In this document: positions 6,774 to 14,477 of the stretch, one piece after another | Numbering within the stretch: the stretch's first letter is position 1 | How the letters are laid out: every line of letters begins with the position of its first letter | Assembly (NCBI GenBank): GCA_014360945.1 | Contig: JACIWM010000013.1 | Location: 1-21,363, forward strand | Direction of reading: 5' to 3' | Origin: Candidatus Bipolaricaulota bacterium | GTDB taxonomy: Bacteria; Bipolaricaulota; Bipolaricaulia; Bipolaricaulales; Bipolaricaulaceae | DNA length: 21,363 nucleotides | Notes under the pieces: model-generated | What the model was told of the DNA's origin: nothing | The model's database searches: none | Seen by the model: only the letters and a program-made list of their open reading frames with translations | Position numbers and translations under genes: made by a program

Positions 6774-6779
6774 TAAAGT
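6774..6779 (+). promoter_or_regulatory. Candidate -10 box of mutL
   Basis: TAAAGT ends 9 nt before the mutL ATG (6789), so transcription would begin within a few bases of the start codon. The stretch 6691-6773 before it shows no other feature. Confidence 0.4.
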
Positions 6780-6788
6780 TAAGGGGCG

Positions 6789-8438
6789 ATGGGGCGGATT
6801 CGCCGGCTTTCCGAAGAAGTTATCCAGAAGATTGCCGCGGGTGAGGTCGTGGACCGCCCGGCCTCCGTGCTCAAGGAGCTCGTGGAGAATAGCATCGATG
6901 CGGAAGCCCAAAAAATACGAGTGGAAATAAACCAGGGAGGGATTGCACGCCTTCTTGTCTCCGACGATGGTCTGGGCATGCCCCCTGAGGACATGAGACT
7001 TGCCGTGGAGCGGCATACCACAAGCAAGATCACAACTGAAGAGGATCTCCGGCACATAAAAACCTTGGGCTTTCGGGGCGAAGCTCTGGCCGCAATTTGC
7101 GCGGTATCCAAAGTGCGACTCATCTCCCGCACGCCCGATGCACCCGCCGGATACGAAATCTTCGTCGAGGGTGGGAGAATCGTTGAGGAGAAACCGGCGC
7201 CGCACCCGGTGGGAACGACGGTAGAGGTGCGGGATCTTTTCTTCAACGTTCCGGCCCGAAGGAAATTCCTGTCCACCCCGGGCGCGGAGGCCCGCAAATG
7301 CCTGGGACTTCTTCGCCTTCTCGCCTTGGCCCACCCTAAGCTGGGCTTTTTTGTTCTTTCCGAGGGCAAAAAGGTTCTGGATCTTCCGGCGGCGAAAAAT
7401 GAGGGAGAGAGGCTTCGTCAGGTATACGGCGAGGCCTTCGTGCGCAGGCTCATCCGCGTGGAAATGGTGGAGCCGGGTTTTCAGCTCCTTGCGTTCTTCT
7501 CCCCTCCAGAGCTTTCCCAGGCCACCCGCACCGAGCAGCACCTTTTTCTCTCCCACCGCCCGGTTAAGCTCGGAAATTTGGCTGTTCCCATCTACCAGAT
7601 CTACAGCCGCGTTCTTCCCCGCGGACAGCATCCTGTGTTCTTCCTCTATCTCGATGTCGATCCAGAGCTCGTGGATGTGAACGTGCACCCCAAAAAGGAA
7701 GAGGTGCGGTTCCAAAACGAGGAAGCTGTGTTGGACCTTCTTCGCCGTGCGGCTTTGCGCGCGTTAGGCCGCTTCACCCCCACTTGGGAGGGAAAGCCCG
7801 TGCCTACGGCCACAGGCCCCACACTCGTGCCGGAAAAGTTCGCGGAAACTGAAACGGAGCTCATAAGCTTTGCGCGGCCGCGGTCGTGGCGGATCCTGGG
7901 CCAGGTACAGCGGGCATTCATCGTTGTGGAAGAGGAGGACGGGCTGGAGCTGGTGGACCAGCACGCCGCCCACGAACGTGTTCTTTTCGAGCAGTACCAG
8001 GATGGTCAAGAGATCCCGGTTCAGCGCTTCCTAATCCCAGTTCAGGTGGAGCTTCCCTTTGATGCGGCCGAAGCTTTGCGCGCGGCGATTCTAACGTTGC
8101 GAAAGATCGGGGTGGAATTGGAGCCATTTGGGCAGAATGCGTTCCTTTTGCGGGGCTGGCCGGCAGTTTTGGCCGAGCGCCAGGCAAAGCTCGGGTTCCT
8201 CGAGCCCCTGAAAGAGGTGGCGGAAACGTGGCGCGCGGGAAATCGCGCGTTTTTGGAGCTTTGGCGAAGGGTAGCTTGCGCTGCAGCCATACGGGCTGGG
8301 GAGGAACTCTCGCCCACGGAACAGGAGGCCTTAATTACGGCCTGGAAGGAAACCCGCGAGCCCGCGCGCTGCCCTCATGGCCGGCCGGTGGCGGTGAAGA
8401 TCACGTTTGAGGAGCTTGCCAAAAAGCTTGGGCGCTAA
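6789..8438 (+). CDS. mutL: DNA mismatch repair protein MutL with endonuclease motif
   Basis: The 549-residue protein couples mismatch recognition by MutS to strand incision. The N-terminal GHKL ATPase is complete: KELVENSIDA (29-38, catalytic Glu and metal-binding Asn), SDDGLGM (58-64), RHTTSKI (75-81) and TLGFRGEAL (92-100). A second conserved block is DVNVHPKKEEVRF (296-308). The C-terminal domain carries DQHA-x2-E-x4-E (390-401), the nuclease motif of MutL proteins from bacteria without MutH, and CPHGRP (528-533), which completes the metal site. Nicking activity is therefore expected. The linker between the domains is short, so the protein is shorter than the E. coli form. The stop overlaps that of convergent cysS. 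Confidence 0.97.
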   Translation: MGRIRRLSEEVIQKIAAGEVVDRPASVLKELVENSIDAEAQKIRVEINQGGIARLLVSDDGLGMPPEDMRLAVERHTTSKITTEEDLRHIKTLGFRGEALAAICAVSKVRLISRTPDAPAGYEIFVEGGRIVEEKPAPHPVGTTVEVRDLFFNVPARRKFLSTPGAEARKCLGLLRLLALAHPKLGFFVLSEGKKVLDLPAAKNEGERLRQVYGEAFVRRLIRVEMVEPGFQLLAFFSPPELSQATRTEQHLFLSHRPVKLGNLAVPIYQIYSRVLPRGQHPVFFLYLDVDPELVDVNVHPKKEEVRFQNEEAVLDLLRRAALRALGRFTPTWEGKPVPTATGPTLVPEKFAETETELISFARPRSWRILGQVQRAFIVVEEEDGLELVDQHAAHERVLFEQYQDGQEIPVQRFLIPVQVELPFDAAEALRAAILTLRKIGVELEPFGQNAFLLRGWPAVLAERQAKLGFLEPLKEVAETWRAGNRAFLELWRRVACAAAIRAGEELSPTEQEALITAWKETREPARCPHGRPVAVKITFEELAKKLGR

Positions 8439-9820
8439 GTACGCAGGACCCAGCGCGTTCCCTCCGGGCTGTCCCGGAGCTCCACGCCCAGCTTCCCGAG
8501 CTTTTCCCTGATCATGTCCGCAAGGGCAAAATTTTTCTCTTTTCGCAAAATGGTGCGCAGCTCAACGACGAGGTCAAGGAGCTCCTCGGAAAGTTTTCCG
8601 AGTTCGGCGGAGGCCCCCTCCCCTTGGAAAAGTCCCAGCGGTCTTCCGAGTTCTCGCACGACCTGGGCGGCCTGGCGCATGGCGCCCGGATCATTGCGGC
8701 GATAAGCCTCGCCGATGATTTCCTGGATCACTGCGAGTCCCCCGGGGGTGTTGAAATCGTCCTGAAGCTCCGCGTGGAACCGCTCTTTTTCCTTGGCCAG
8801 GAATTGCGGGAATTCCGGATCTGCGGGATTCACTTCGGCGGGGATGCGTTCCGCCTCGGCCAAGAAATTGTATACCCGGGCCACCGCGCTTTTCGCCTCC
8901 TCCATGGCTTCAAACGAGAAATCCAAGGGTTTTCGCCAGTGTCGGGACAGGTAGAAATAACGGACGGCTTCAGTGCCGAAGAGCTTCACCACGTCGCGGG
9001 CGTAGTAGAAATTTCCCAATGATTTGGCCATTTTTTCTCCGCGCACGGTGAGCATTCCGTTGTGGAGCCAAATACGGACGAACGTTTTTCCCGTAAGGGA
9101 TTCGGCTTGGGCCCGCTCGTTCTCGTGATGCGGGAAGATGAGGTCGTTTCCGCCCGCGTGGATATCGAGGGTTTCGCCAAGGAGGTACAGGGACATGACC
9201 ACGCATTCCGTGTGCCAGCCGGGCCGGCCCGGGCCCCAGGGAGAGGGCCAGCTGGGCTCTCCCGGTTTGGCCTGCTTCCAGAGGGCGAAATCCAGGGGGT
9301 CGCGCTTCCGCTCGTCCACCTCCACCCGGGCCCCGGCCAGTTGCTCTTCGGCACTGCGACCGGAAAGCTCGCCATATCCGGGATAGGTGCGCACGGAGAA
9401 ATAAACATCGCCATCGACCACGTAGGCATGCCCTTTTTTGATCAAGGCCTCTACGAATTCCACCATTTTGGGGACAAACACCGTGGCGAAGGGGGAGTAG
9501 GTGGGCGGCCGGACCCCAAGACGTGCGAGGTCCGCAAAATATTCTTGGGTGTAAAAAAGGGCGATCTCCTCCGCGGCCTTTCCCTCTTCCTGGGCGCGGC
9601 GGATGATTTTGTCGTCCACGTCTGTCACGTTTTGCACGTACACCATGCGAAATCCCTGCTCCTCAAGGTAACGTCGCAGGGCATCGAAGACGATGAAGGG
9701 CCGGGCGTTTCCGATGTGGATGAGGTCGTAAACGGTGGGACCGCACACGTACATGCGCACCGTTTTCTCCCCGGGCACGAATTCCTCAAGCTTTTTGCTC
9801 AGCGTGTTGTAAAGGCGCAT
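8435..9820 (-). CDS. cysS: Cysteinyl-tRNA synthetase
   Basis: It attaches cysteine to tRNA-Cys in the cytoplasm. The chosen ATG (complement of 9818-9820) gives 461 residues beginning MRLYNTLSKK, the normal family N-terminus; the open frame extends 50 codons further but that part has no homology and covers the divergent gene. Class I motifs are present: HIGN (35-38) after CGPTVYD, and KMAKS (263-267). The zinc ligands typical of the enzyme are visible: C26, C206, H231 and E235. The C-terminal region is the usual helical anticodon-binding part. No good ribosome site precedes the start; a weak CACCAT lies 9 nt upstream, so a leaderless message is possible. Its 3' end overlaps mutL by a few bases. 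Confidence 0.97.
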   Translation of the reverse strand: MRLYNTLSKKLEEFVPGEKTVRMYVCGPTVYDLIHIGNARPFIVFDALRRYLEEQGFRMVYVQNVTDVDDKIIRRAQEEGKAAEEIALFYTQEYFADLARLGVRPPTYSPFATVFVPKMVEFVEALIKKGHAYVVDGDVYFSVRTYPGYGELSGRSAEEQLAGARVEVDERKRDPLDFALWKQAKPGEPSWPSPWGPGRPGWHTECVVMSLYLLGETLDIHAGGNDLIFPHHENERAQAESLTGKTFVRIWLHNGMLTVRGEKMAKSLGNFYYARDVVKLFGTEAVRYFYLSRHWRKPLDFSFEAMEEAKSAVARVYNFLAEAERIPAEVNPADPEFPQFLAKEKERFHAELQDDFNTPGGLAVIQEIIGEAYRRNDPGAMRQAAQVVRELGRPLGLFQGEGASAELGKLSEELLDLVVELRTILRKEKNFALADMIREKLGKLGVELRDSPEGTRWVLRT

Positions 9821-9859
9821 CAAAGCTGAATGGTGCGGGGTGAGGAGGGCCTGGTCAAG

Positions 9860-9865
9860 TACAAT
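9860..9865 (+). promoter_or_regulatory. Candidate -10 box before the export-family gene
   Basis: TACAAT ends 8 nt before the GTG at 9874, giving an expected transcript start at or next to the start codon. The whole divergent gap to cysS is only 53 bp. Confidence 0.4.
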
Positions 9866-9873
9866 CGCCGGCC

Positions 9874-10329
9874 GTGGAAGCCCTTTTGGTGGTGGGAATC
9901 TCGGCCCTGCCCATCGCGGAATTGCGTGCAGGAATTCCATTGGCTCTCTCCCTGGGCTTTTCCCCCGCAAGCGCGTTCCTTTTGGCCATTTTGGGGAACA
10001 TTCTTCCCCTTCCGCTCCTCCTTTTTCTTCTGCCCCGGGTCATCGCCGTCCTGAGCGGCCTTTCCGGCCCTTTGGGAGCATGGGTACGGCGGTATCTCGC
10101 CTGGCAAGCCCGTCACCAACGCCTTTTCTCCCGGTGGGGGCCCTGGGCCCTTTTTCTTTTCGTGGCGGTCCCCTTTCCCGGGACGGGGTTGTGGACGGGT
10201 GCGATTATTTCCAGCATTTTCCGCGTCCCGCCCAAAAGGGCGGCTCTCCCCTTGATCTTGGGCGTGCTCATCGCCGGAATCCTTGTGATCCTCGCGAGTC
10301 TTGGAGTTTTTCGCCTTTTTAGCCTCTGA
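9874..10329 (+). CDS. Small multidrug export family (COG2426/PF06695-like) membrane protein
   Basis: The protein has 151 residues from GTG 9874. The N-terminal signature ALPIAELRAGIPLAL, followed by GFSPASAFLLAILGN, is characteristic of this family, whose members are annotated as putative small multidrug exporters without a settled function. About four hydrophobic segments are seen: residues 2-18, 31-60 (LLLFLLPRVIAVL), 87-110 (WALFLFVAVPFPGTG) and 128-148. The conserved PFPGTGLWTG loop lies between the last two. The whole protein is membrane-embedded. It is divergent from cysS and 19 bp ahead of the next start, mgtE, which has its own -10-like box. Export activity is an annotation tradition, not shown by the sequence. 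Confidence 0.8.
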   Translation: MEALLVVGISALPIAELRAGIPLALSLGFSPASAFLLAILGNILPLPLLLFLLPRVIAVLSGLSGPLGAWVRRYLAWQARHQRLFSRWGPWALFLFVAVPFPGTGLWTGAIISSIFRVPPKRAALPLILGVLIAGILVILASLGVFRLFSL

Positions 10330-10334
10330 GCGGG

Positions 10335-10340
10335 TAAACT
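10335..10340 (+). promoter_or_regulatory. Candidate -10 box of mgtE
   Basis: TAAACT lies in the short gap after the preceding stop and ends exactly 8 nt before the ATG at 10349. It decides the start: the in-frame ATG at 10301 would overlap the upstream gene and add a non-homologous leader. Confidence 0.4.
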
Positions 10341-10348
10341 TGTTGGTC

Positions 10349-11665
10349 ATGCCGGAGAAGGTCGAGGAGAGGTATCAACTGCACGAGCTTTTGCGCCGCC
10401 ATCCCGCGGACGTCGCCGATCTGCTTTCGGCGTTGCGGGAGGAGGAGGCGGTGGAGCTTCTCCGTCGGCTTTATCTCCGGCGGGCCGCGGCCGCGCCTCT
10501 TGGGGAGATGGACCCCGAGGAGGCCGCGCGCCTTCTGGCCGAACTCAACCGTGATGAGGCCATCCACATTCTTTCCCACATGGATCCCGATGACGCTGCC
10601 GACCTTCTGGCCGAGCTTCCCGTGGAGACGGTCCGGGAGATTCTTTCGCGTCTGGAAGCGCGCAAGGCCCAGATGCTGCGGGCCCTTTTGGCTTATCCCC
10701 CGAACACCGCCGGCGGCCTCATGTCCCCGGAGGTCCTGGCCCTTCCCCCGCATCTTTCCGCGCAGGAAGCCATTGAGGAAATCCGGCGCCGGGCGGAGGA
10801 GCTAGAGACCGTGTATTACGCCTACGTTGTGGACGAGAAAAACCGGCTTTTGGGCGTCCTTTCCCTGCGGGATTTGGTGCTGGCCCGGCCGGAGACCCCC
10901 ATTGAACAGATTATGAACCGGGAGGTCGTGAGCCTTCCCGCGGAGATGGACGTGGAAGAGGTGGCCCGGATCTTCGACAAGTACAACTATTTGGCCCTGC
11001 CCGTAGTGGACAAAGAAAACCGGCTTTTAGGGATCGTCACCGTGGACGACGTCATGGATGTGATGCGGGAGGAGGCCACGGAGGACCTTCTGCGCGTGGG
11101 CGGAATTCCCGCGGGCGAGGATCTCCCCTTGGATCCGCCCCTTCTTTCCGTGCGGCGGCGCCTTCCCTGGCTCATGGGGTTGGTGCTCCTCAACATGAGC
11201 GTGGCCTCATTGGTGCGGCACTTTGAGGGGATCATCTCCCATCTTGCGTTCGTGGCGGCCCTGATGCCCCTCATTGCCGATATGAGCGGGAACGCCGCGT
11301 CCCAGGCCCTCACGGTGGCCGTGCGAGGAATGGCCCTGGGTGTGGTGGACTGGCGGGATCTTCCCCGCATCCTTTGGAAGGAAATCCGCGTGGGGCTTTT
11401 GGCCGGGCTTGGGTTGGGCCTGCAGATCGGCCTCATTGCCGCGCTTCTTTGGCGTAAGCCCCTGTTTGGAGTTGTGGCCGGAGTGGCCCTGGCCGGAACC
11501 ACTGTTGGTGCCTGTCTCACCGGCGCGGCCATCCCGTTTTTGTTCAAGCGCATCGGCCTCGATCCGGCCATGATGTCCGGGCCAGTGGCCACCACCGTAG
11601 GCGACCTCATCGGAATCAGCCTTTTCCTTTCCCTTGCCGCCCTCTTCCGGGCCCAGCTTGCCTAG
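10349..11665 (+). CDS. mgtE: Magnesium transporter MgtE
   Basis: This 438-residue protein is an Mg2+-gated magnesium channel of the cytoplasmic membrane. Domain order is normal: an acidic helical N domain (1-115, repeats like MDPEEAARLLAEL and MDPDDAADLLAEL), two CBS domains (about 116-245, with TAGGLMSPE, VVDEKNRLLGVLSLRDLV and VVDKENRLLGIVTVDDVMDVM), a connecting helix, and a five-helix membrane domain. The pore signature appears as PLIADMSGNAASQ, and the last helices contain GPVATTVGDLIG with the Asp that binds Mg2+ in the family pore. The many acidic residues in the N and CBS domains fit magnesium sensing. No M-box riboswitch is present; the message seems to have almost no leader. Confidence 0.95.
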   Translation: MPEKVEERYQLHELLRRHPADVADLLSALREEEAVELLRRLYLRRAAAAPLGEMDPEEAARLLAELNRDEAIHILSHMDPDDAADLLAELPVETVREILSRLEARKAQMLRALLAYPPNTAGGLMSPEVLALPPHLSAQEAIEEIRRRAEELETVYYAYVVDEKNRLLGVLSLRDLVLARPETPIEQIMNREVVSLPAEMDVEEVARIFDKYNYLALPVVDKENRLLGIVTVDDVMDVMREEATEDLLRVGGIPAGEDLPLDPPLLSVRRRLPWLMGLVLLNMSVASLVRHFEGIISHLAFVAALMPLIADMSGNAASQALTVAVRGMALGVVDWRDLPRILWKEIRVGLLAGLGLGLQIGLIAALLWRKPLFGVVAGVALAGTTVGACLTGAAIPFLFKRIGLDPAMMSGPVATTVGDLIGISLFLSLAALFRAQLA

Positions 11666-11687
11666 GGCGACCTGCTCCGTCCTGGGT

Positions 11688-11693
11688 TATACT
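11688..11693 (+). promoter_or_regulatory. Candidate -10 box of yajC-secD
   Basis: TATACT lies 44 bp before the yajC ATG, so this message would have a leader containing the ribosome site AGGGGTGAT. No good -35 is visible. Confidence 0.4.
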
Positions 11694-11737
11694 CGCCTGT
11701 CCTTTTCTCAAGTCTTTGACGAAAAAGGGGTGATGCG

Positions 11738-12037
11738 ATGACGGCTTTTGCACAAGGGACCACGGGCACGGACGCCAGTCAACAGCTTATCTCCCTGGTC
11801 GTAATTTTGGTCATTTTCTTTGCGGTCTTCTATTTTTTGCTCATCCGTCCGCAGCGACGTAGACAGCGGGAGCACGCGGCCCTTCTCAGCTCCCTGAAAC
11901 GGGGCGATCGGGTGGTGACCATCGGCGGAATAATCGGGACCATTGAGGACATCGACGAAAACGAGATTGTGCTTGTCGTAGAGGACGGGAAGCTGCGGAT
12001 CACGAAATCCAGTATTGCCGAAAAGCTGAAGAGGTGA
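11738..12037 (+). CDS. yajC: Preprotein translocase subunit YajC
   Basis: A 99-residue small membrane protein associated with SecDF in the Sec export pathway. It has one transmembrane helix (about residues 17-35, LISLVVILVIFFAVFYFLL) followed by the family signature IRPQRRRQREH and a small cytoplasmic beta domain with LKRGDRVVTIGGIIGTIEDI. A good ribosome site (AGGGGTGAT) precedes ATG 11738. secD begins 6 bp after its stop, the usual yajC-secD order. Confidence 0.96.
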   Translation: MTAFAQGTTGTDASQQLISLVVILVIFFAVFYFLLIRPQRRRQREHAALLSSLKRGDRVVTIGGIIGTIEDIDENEIVLVVEDGKLRITKSSIAEKLKR

Positions 12038-12043
12038 GACAGC

Positions 12044-13402
12044 ATGAAGCGCAGGGACTGGATTTACCTTGGCGTCACGTTAGCTGTGATCTTCGCGGCC
12101 ATCGGCCTTCTTTACCCGTTCTGGCCCTTTAACCAGGTGATAAAGCTCGGCTTGGACTTGCAAGGCGGGGTGAGGTTGGTCCTCCAGGCCCAAGGGCTCG
12201 AGGAGATGACCCCGGCCCAGCGCCAGGATGTGGTGGACCGCCTGGTTACGATCTTCGCGCAGCGCGTGGACCAGTATGGCTTGGCCAACGCGGAGATCCG
12301 GCCCATGGGAAACGATCGAGTGGAGGTGAAGATTCCCGGCGCGGCCGATCCCGAACAGGCCCGGGAGCTTCTGGGCCGCACGGCCATCTTGGAGTTCCGG
12401 AAGGTCATCGATGAGGCCACCAACCCCGATGTCCTCGCGGCCAAGAGGGTTGTGCCACAGGAGATCCTGCCCGGGAAGGACCCTAACCAATATTTCTTGG
12501 TGGAGGGCGACCCCCTTCTCACTGGGGATGTTTTGGATAACGCGGAGGTTCGGGTCTCCCAAGATCCCCGCAATCCTGGCCTTTACATTCTTCTTACGTT
12601 CAACCGTGCTGGTGCGGAGAGGTTCGTGGAGGCCCTGCGCAGGCTGCAGGTCGGGGATCGATTGGCCATCGTCCTGGACGGCGTGGTCTACTCCGCCCCG
12701 GCCATTTCCTCCTCCATCAAAGAGGCGGCGGCCCAGGGCTGGCGGGCTGTACAGAACTCCACCACCATCACCGGCCGCTTCAGCTACGATGAGGCCAAGC
12801 TCCTTTCCGTGGTCCTCCGGTCCGGTGCCCTTCCCACCCGGGTGACAGTGATCGAGGAGCAGCGGGTTGGCCCCACTTTGGGCGCGGAATACGTGCGCCG
12901 CGGAGCCCTTTCCCTCCTCATCAGCTTCGTCCTCGTCGTCATCTACATGCTCCTCTACTACCGGTGGTACGGGATCATCGCCGCGTTGGGCATTGCTTTG
13001 ACCATGCTCATTCTTTTCGCGGCCCTGCGGGCCTTCCATGCCACCCTGACCCTTCCCGGGATCGCCGGTTTGGTCCTGACCCTGGGCATGGCCGTGGATG
13101 CCAACGTCCTTATCTACGAGCGGATAAAGGAGGAGCGGCGGGCAGGGAAGGCCGTGAGGGCCGCGGTGCCCGCTGGTTTTCAGCGGGCCCTTTCCGCCAT
13201 TGTGGACTCCAACATCACCACCCTTATCGCCGCGTTGATCTTCTTCCTCGTGGGCTCCGGACCAGTCCAGGGGTTCGCCATCACCCTGAGCTTGGGCGTG
13301 GTGAGCTCCATGTTCGCTGCCCTCGTCTTTTGCCGGCTTCTTTTGGAGAACACGGTCTTGGGGGAGAGGGTCCCGCTCAGGGTTGTATCCACCGCCAAAT
13401 GA
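12044..13402 (+). CDS. secD: Protein translocase subunit SecD
   Basis: The 452-residue membrane protein uses the proton motive force to complete Sec-dependent export. Seen in order: transmembrane helix 1 (about 8-28), the conserved LGLDLQGGVRLVLQ block, the large periplasmic P1 region (30-265) with AEIRPMGNDRVEVKIPG, the LRSGALPTRVTVIEEQRVGPTLG motif, and five further helices from about residue 288. These include the family signature GMAVDANVLIYERIKEE. GAGGTGAG before ATG 12044 serves as ribosome site. The protein is a stand-alone SecD, not a SecDF fusion, and no secF follows: the next gene is convergent holA, with which it shares 26 bp. Confidence 0.97.
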   Translation: MKRRDWIYLGVTLAVIFAAIGLLYPFWPFNQVIKLGLDLQGGVRLVLQAQGLEEMTPAQRQDVVDRLVTIFAQRVDQYGLANAEIRPMGNDRVEVKIPGAADPEQARELLGRTAILEFRKVIDEATNPDVLAAKRVVPQEILPGKDPNQYFLVEGDPLLTGDVLDNAEVRVSQDPRNPGLYILLTFNRAGAERFVEALRRLQVGDRLAIVLDGVVYSAPAISSSIKEAAAQGWRAVQNSTTITGRFSYDEAKLLSVVLRSGALPTRVTVIEEQRVGPTLGAEYVRRGALSLLISFVLVVIYMLLYYRWYGIIAALGIALTMLILFAALRAFHATLTLPGIAGLVLTLGMAVDANVLIYERIKEERRAGKAVRAAVPAGFQRALSAIVDSNITTLIAALIFFLVGSGPVQGFAITLSLGVVSSMFAALVFCRLLLENTVLGERVPLRVVSTAK

Positions 13403-14261
13403 AGAGGTGGAGAGCGTCTTCAGCCTCGATTTCCCCGAGTTTTATGCGCACATCCAGTTCTTGGAGGAGCTCCAGGGCCCGGATGAGGCGGGCTTCGCCG
13501 TGGCGACGGGCCTGAAGGAGACGCCGCCGCACCAACCACTCCGGGCCCTCCGGCTCCTCTCCGCTTTCCACCGCGCTCAGCGTGGCTAACAAGGCGCGGA
13601 TGTGGTTCACCAAAAGGTAAAAAACGACCTGGGGATTCCAGCGGGTGCGAAGAAGGGTATCCAAAGCCCGCAAGGCTCCCGAAAGGTCGCCATTTCCCAC
13701 GGCATCCAGAAATTGGTAGGGCTGAGGCTGGCTGAAAAAGCAAAGCTCCTGAAGGCGCCGGGGTGGAAGCTTTCCGCCCTTCCAGATCCGGAATTTCTCT
13801 ACCTCCTGTGCCAGGCGCAACGTGTCCCCACCGCAGGCCTCCACAAGGAGATCCACCACGAAGGAATACGCGGGAAGCCCGGCTTCCTGCATGAGGGTGG
13901 CGCAAAGCTCGTGGAGGGCGCGGCCGGTGGGGCGGGGAAAGTGCCGGGTCTCTTCGGCGGCCTCGGCCAAAGGCCCGCGCAAATCCTCGCCCAAAAAGAA
14001 TACAGCCACCCCTTCTGGAAGCCCTGTTCGCAGGGCTTGGGCCAATTCCCGCTCCGTCCGCCATGGGTCCGCCCAGCGCACCACCACCGCCCGGCGCGGC
14101 GCAAAAAGATCGGCCGTGTTGATCTCTAAAAGCAGGCGCTCAGGGTTTATTTCGTCCCCAAAGAACACAAGCTTTTGGGTTGGCTTTATTTCCGCAAGCC
14201 TTTTTTGTAATGCGCGTTCGGCAAGGAGGGGGTCTCCGGAGTACACCCCGAACCGGACCAT
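13377..14261 (-). CDS. holA: DNA polymerase III delta subunit (clamp-loader HolA)
   Basis: This subunit binds and opens the sliding clamp within the clamp-loader complex. The chosen ATG (complement of 14259-14261) gives 294 residues starting MVRFGVYSGDPLL; the frame is open much further upstream, but that part is antisense to the tRNA gene and to fabH. Family features are an N-terminal Rossmann-like part (KLVFFGDE... INTADLFAPRRAVVVR), a central CGGDTLRLAQEVEKF segment, and the C-terminal helical domain with AVGNGDLSGALRALDTLL and the late motif LLQELDVRIKLGEIEAEDAL. Overall similarity to HolA is by pattern, since this family is weakly conserved. A TTGCCG-17-TAGGTT promoter ends 8 nt before the ATG, suggesting a leaderless message. 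Confidence 0.8.
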   Translation of the reverse strand: MVRFGVYSGDPLLAERALQKRLAEIKPTQKLVFFGDEINPERLLLEINTADLFAPRRAVVVRWADPWRTERELAQALRTGLPEGVAVFFLGEDLRGPLAEAAEETRHFPRPTGRALHELCATLMQEAGLPAYSFVVDLLVEACGGDTLRLAQEVEKFRIWKGGKLPPRRLQELCFFSQPQPYQFLDAVGNGDLSGALRALDTLLRTRWNPQVVFYLLVNHIRALLATLSAVESGEEPEGPEWLVRRRLLQARRHGEARLIRALELLQELDVRIKLGEIEAEDALHLFIWRWIQP

Positions 14262-14269
14262 GGCCACAC

Positions 14270-14298
14270 AACCTACACCGCATCCAAAGGGCCGGCAA
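14270..14298 (-). promoter_or_regulatory. Promoter of holA
   Basis: On the minus strand, TTGCCG (14293-14298) and TAGGTT (14270-14275) are separated by 17 bp, and the -10 ends 8 nt before the ATG. It lies back to back with the tRNA-Leu promoter, the two -35 boxes being 3 bp apart. Confidence 0.55.
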
Positions 14299-14301
14299 CC
14301 C

Positions 14302-14330
14302 TTGACCGGGAGAGGGGCCGTTCCTAACAT
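14302..14330 (+). promoter_or_regulatory. Promoter of tRNA-Leu
   Basis: TTGACC (14302-14307) and TAACAT (14325-14330) have an ideal 17-bp spacer. The expected transcript start is within about 3 nt of the mature tRNA 5' end at 14340. Confidence 0.7.
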
Positions 14331-14339
14331 TGGTGTCGG

Positions 14340-14426
14340 GCCGAGGTGGCGGAATTGGCAGACGCGCTGTCTTGAGGGGGCAGTGGGCTTCGGCCCGTGC
14401 GGGTTCGACTCCCGCCCTCGGCACCA
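14340..14426 (+). tRNA. tRNA-Leu (anticodon GAG), CCA encoded
   Basis: An 87-nt class II tRNA. The acceptor stem GCCGAGG pairs with CCTCGGC, followed by A and an encoded CCA. The D-arm contains GGAATTGGCAGAC. The anticodon stem CTGTC/GGCAG encloses the loop TTGAGGG with GAG at 14374-14376, reading CUC and CUU. The long variable arm GGGC-TTCG-GCCC is typical of tRNA-Leu. The T-arm is GCGGG-TTCGACT-CCCGC. The 51 bp to the fabH start is pyrimidine-rich and shows no hairpin terminator. Confidence 0.97.
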
Positions 14427-14477
14427 GCCCCTTTCCTCCTTTTCTTTTTTCCTTCCCCGTGGAAAATCGGGCTCGTC

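Noticed and set aside
6648..7715. 355-codon open frame on the minus strand opposite mutL
   Set aside because: It is the reverse complement of a GC-rich conserved gene. Its composition is His/Arg/Gly-rich, no family pattern is seen, and mutL on the other strand is certain.
10262..10348. M-box or other magnesium riboswitch before mgtE
   Set aside because: The gap after the upstream gene is only 19 bp and is filled by a -10-like box; there is no room for a structured leader.
12080..13039. 319-codon minus-strand frame opposite secD
   Set aside because: His/Gly/Asp-rich low-complexity translation, mirrored from a certain secD.
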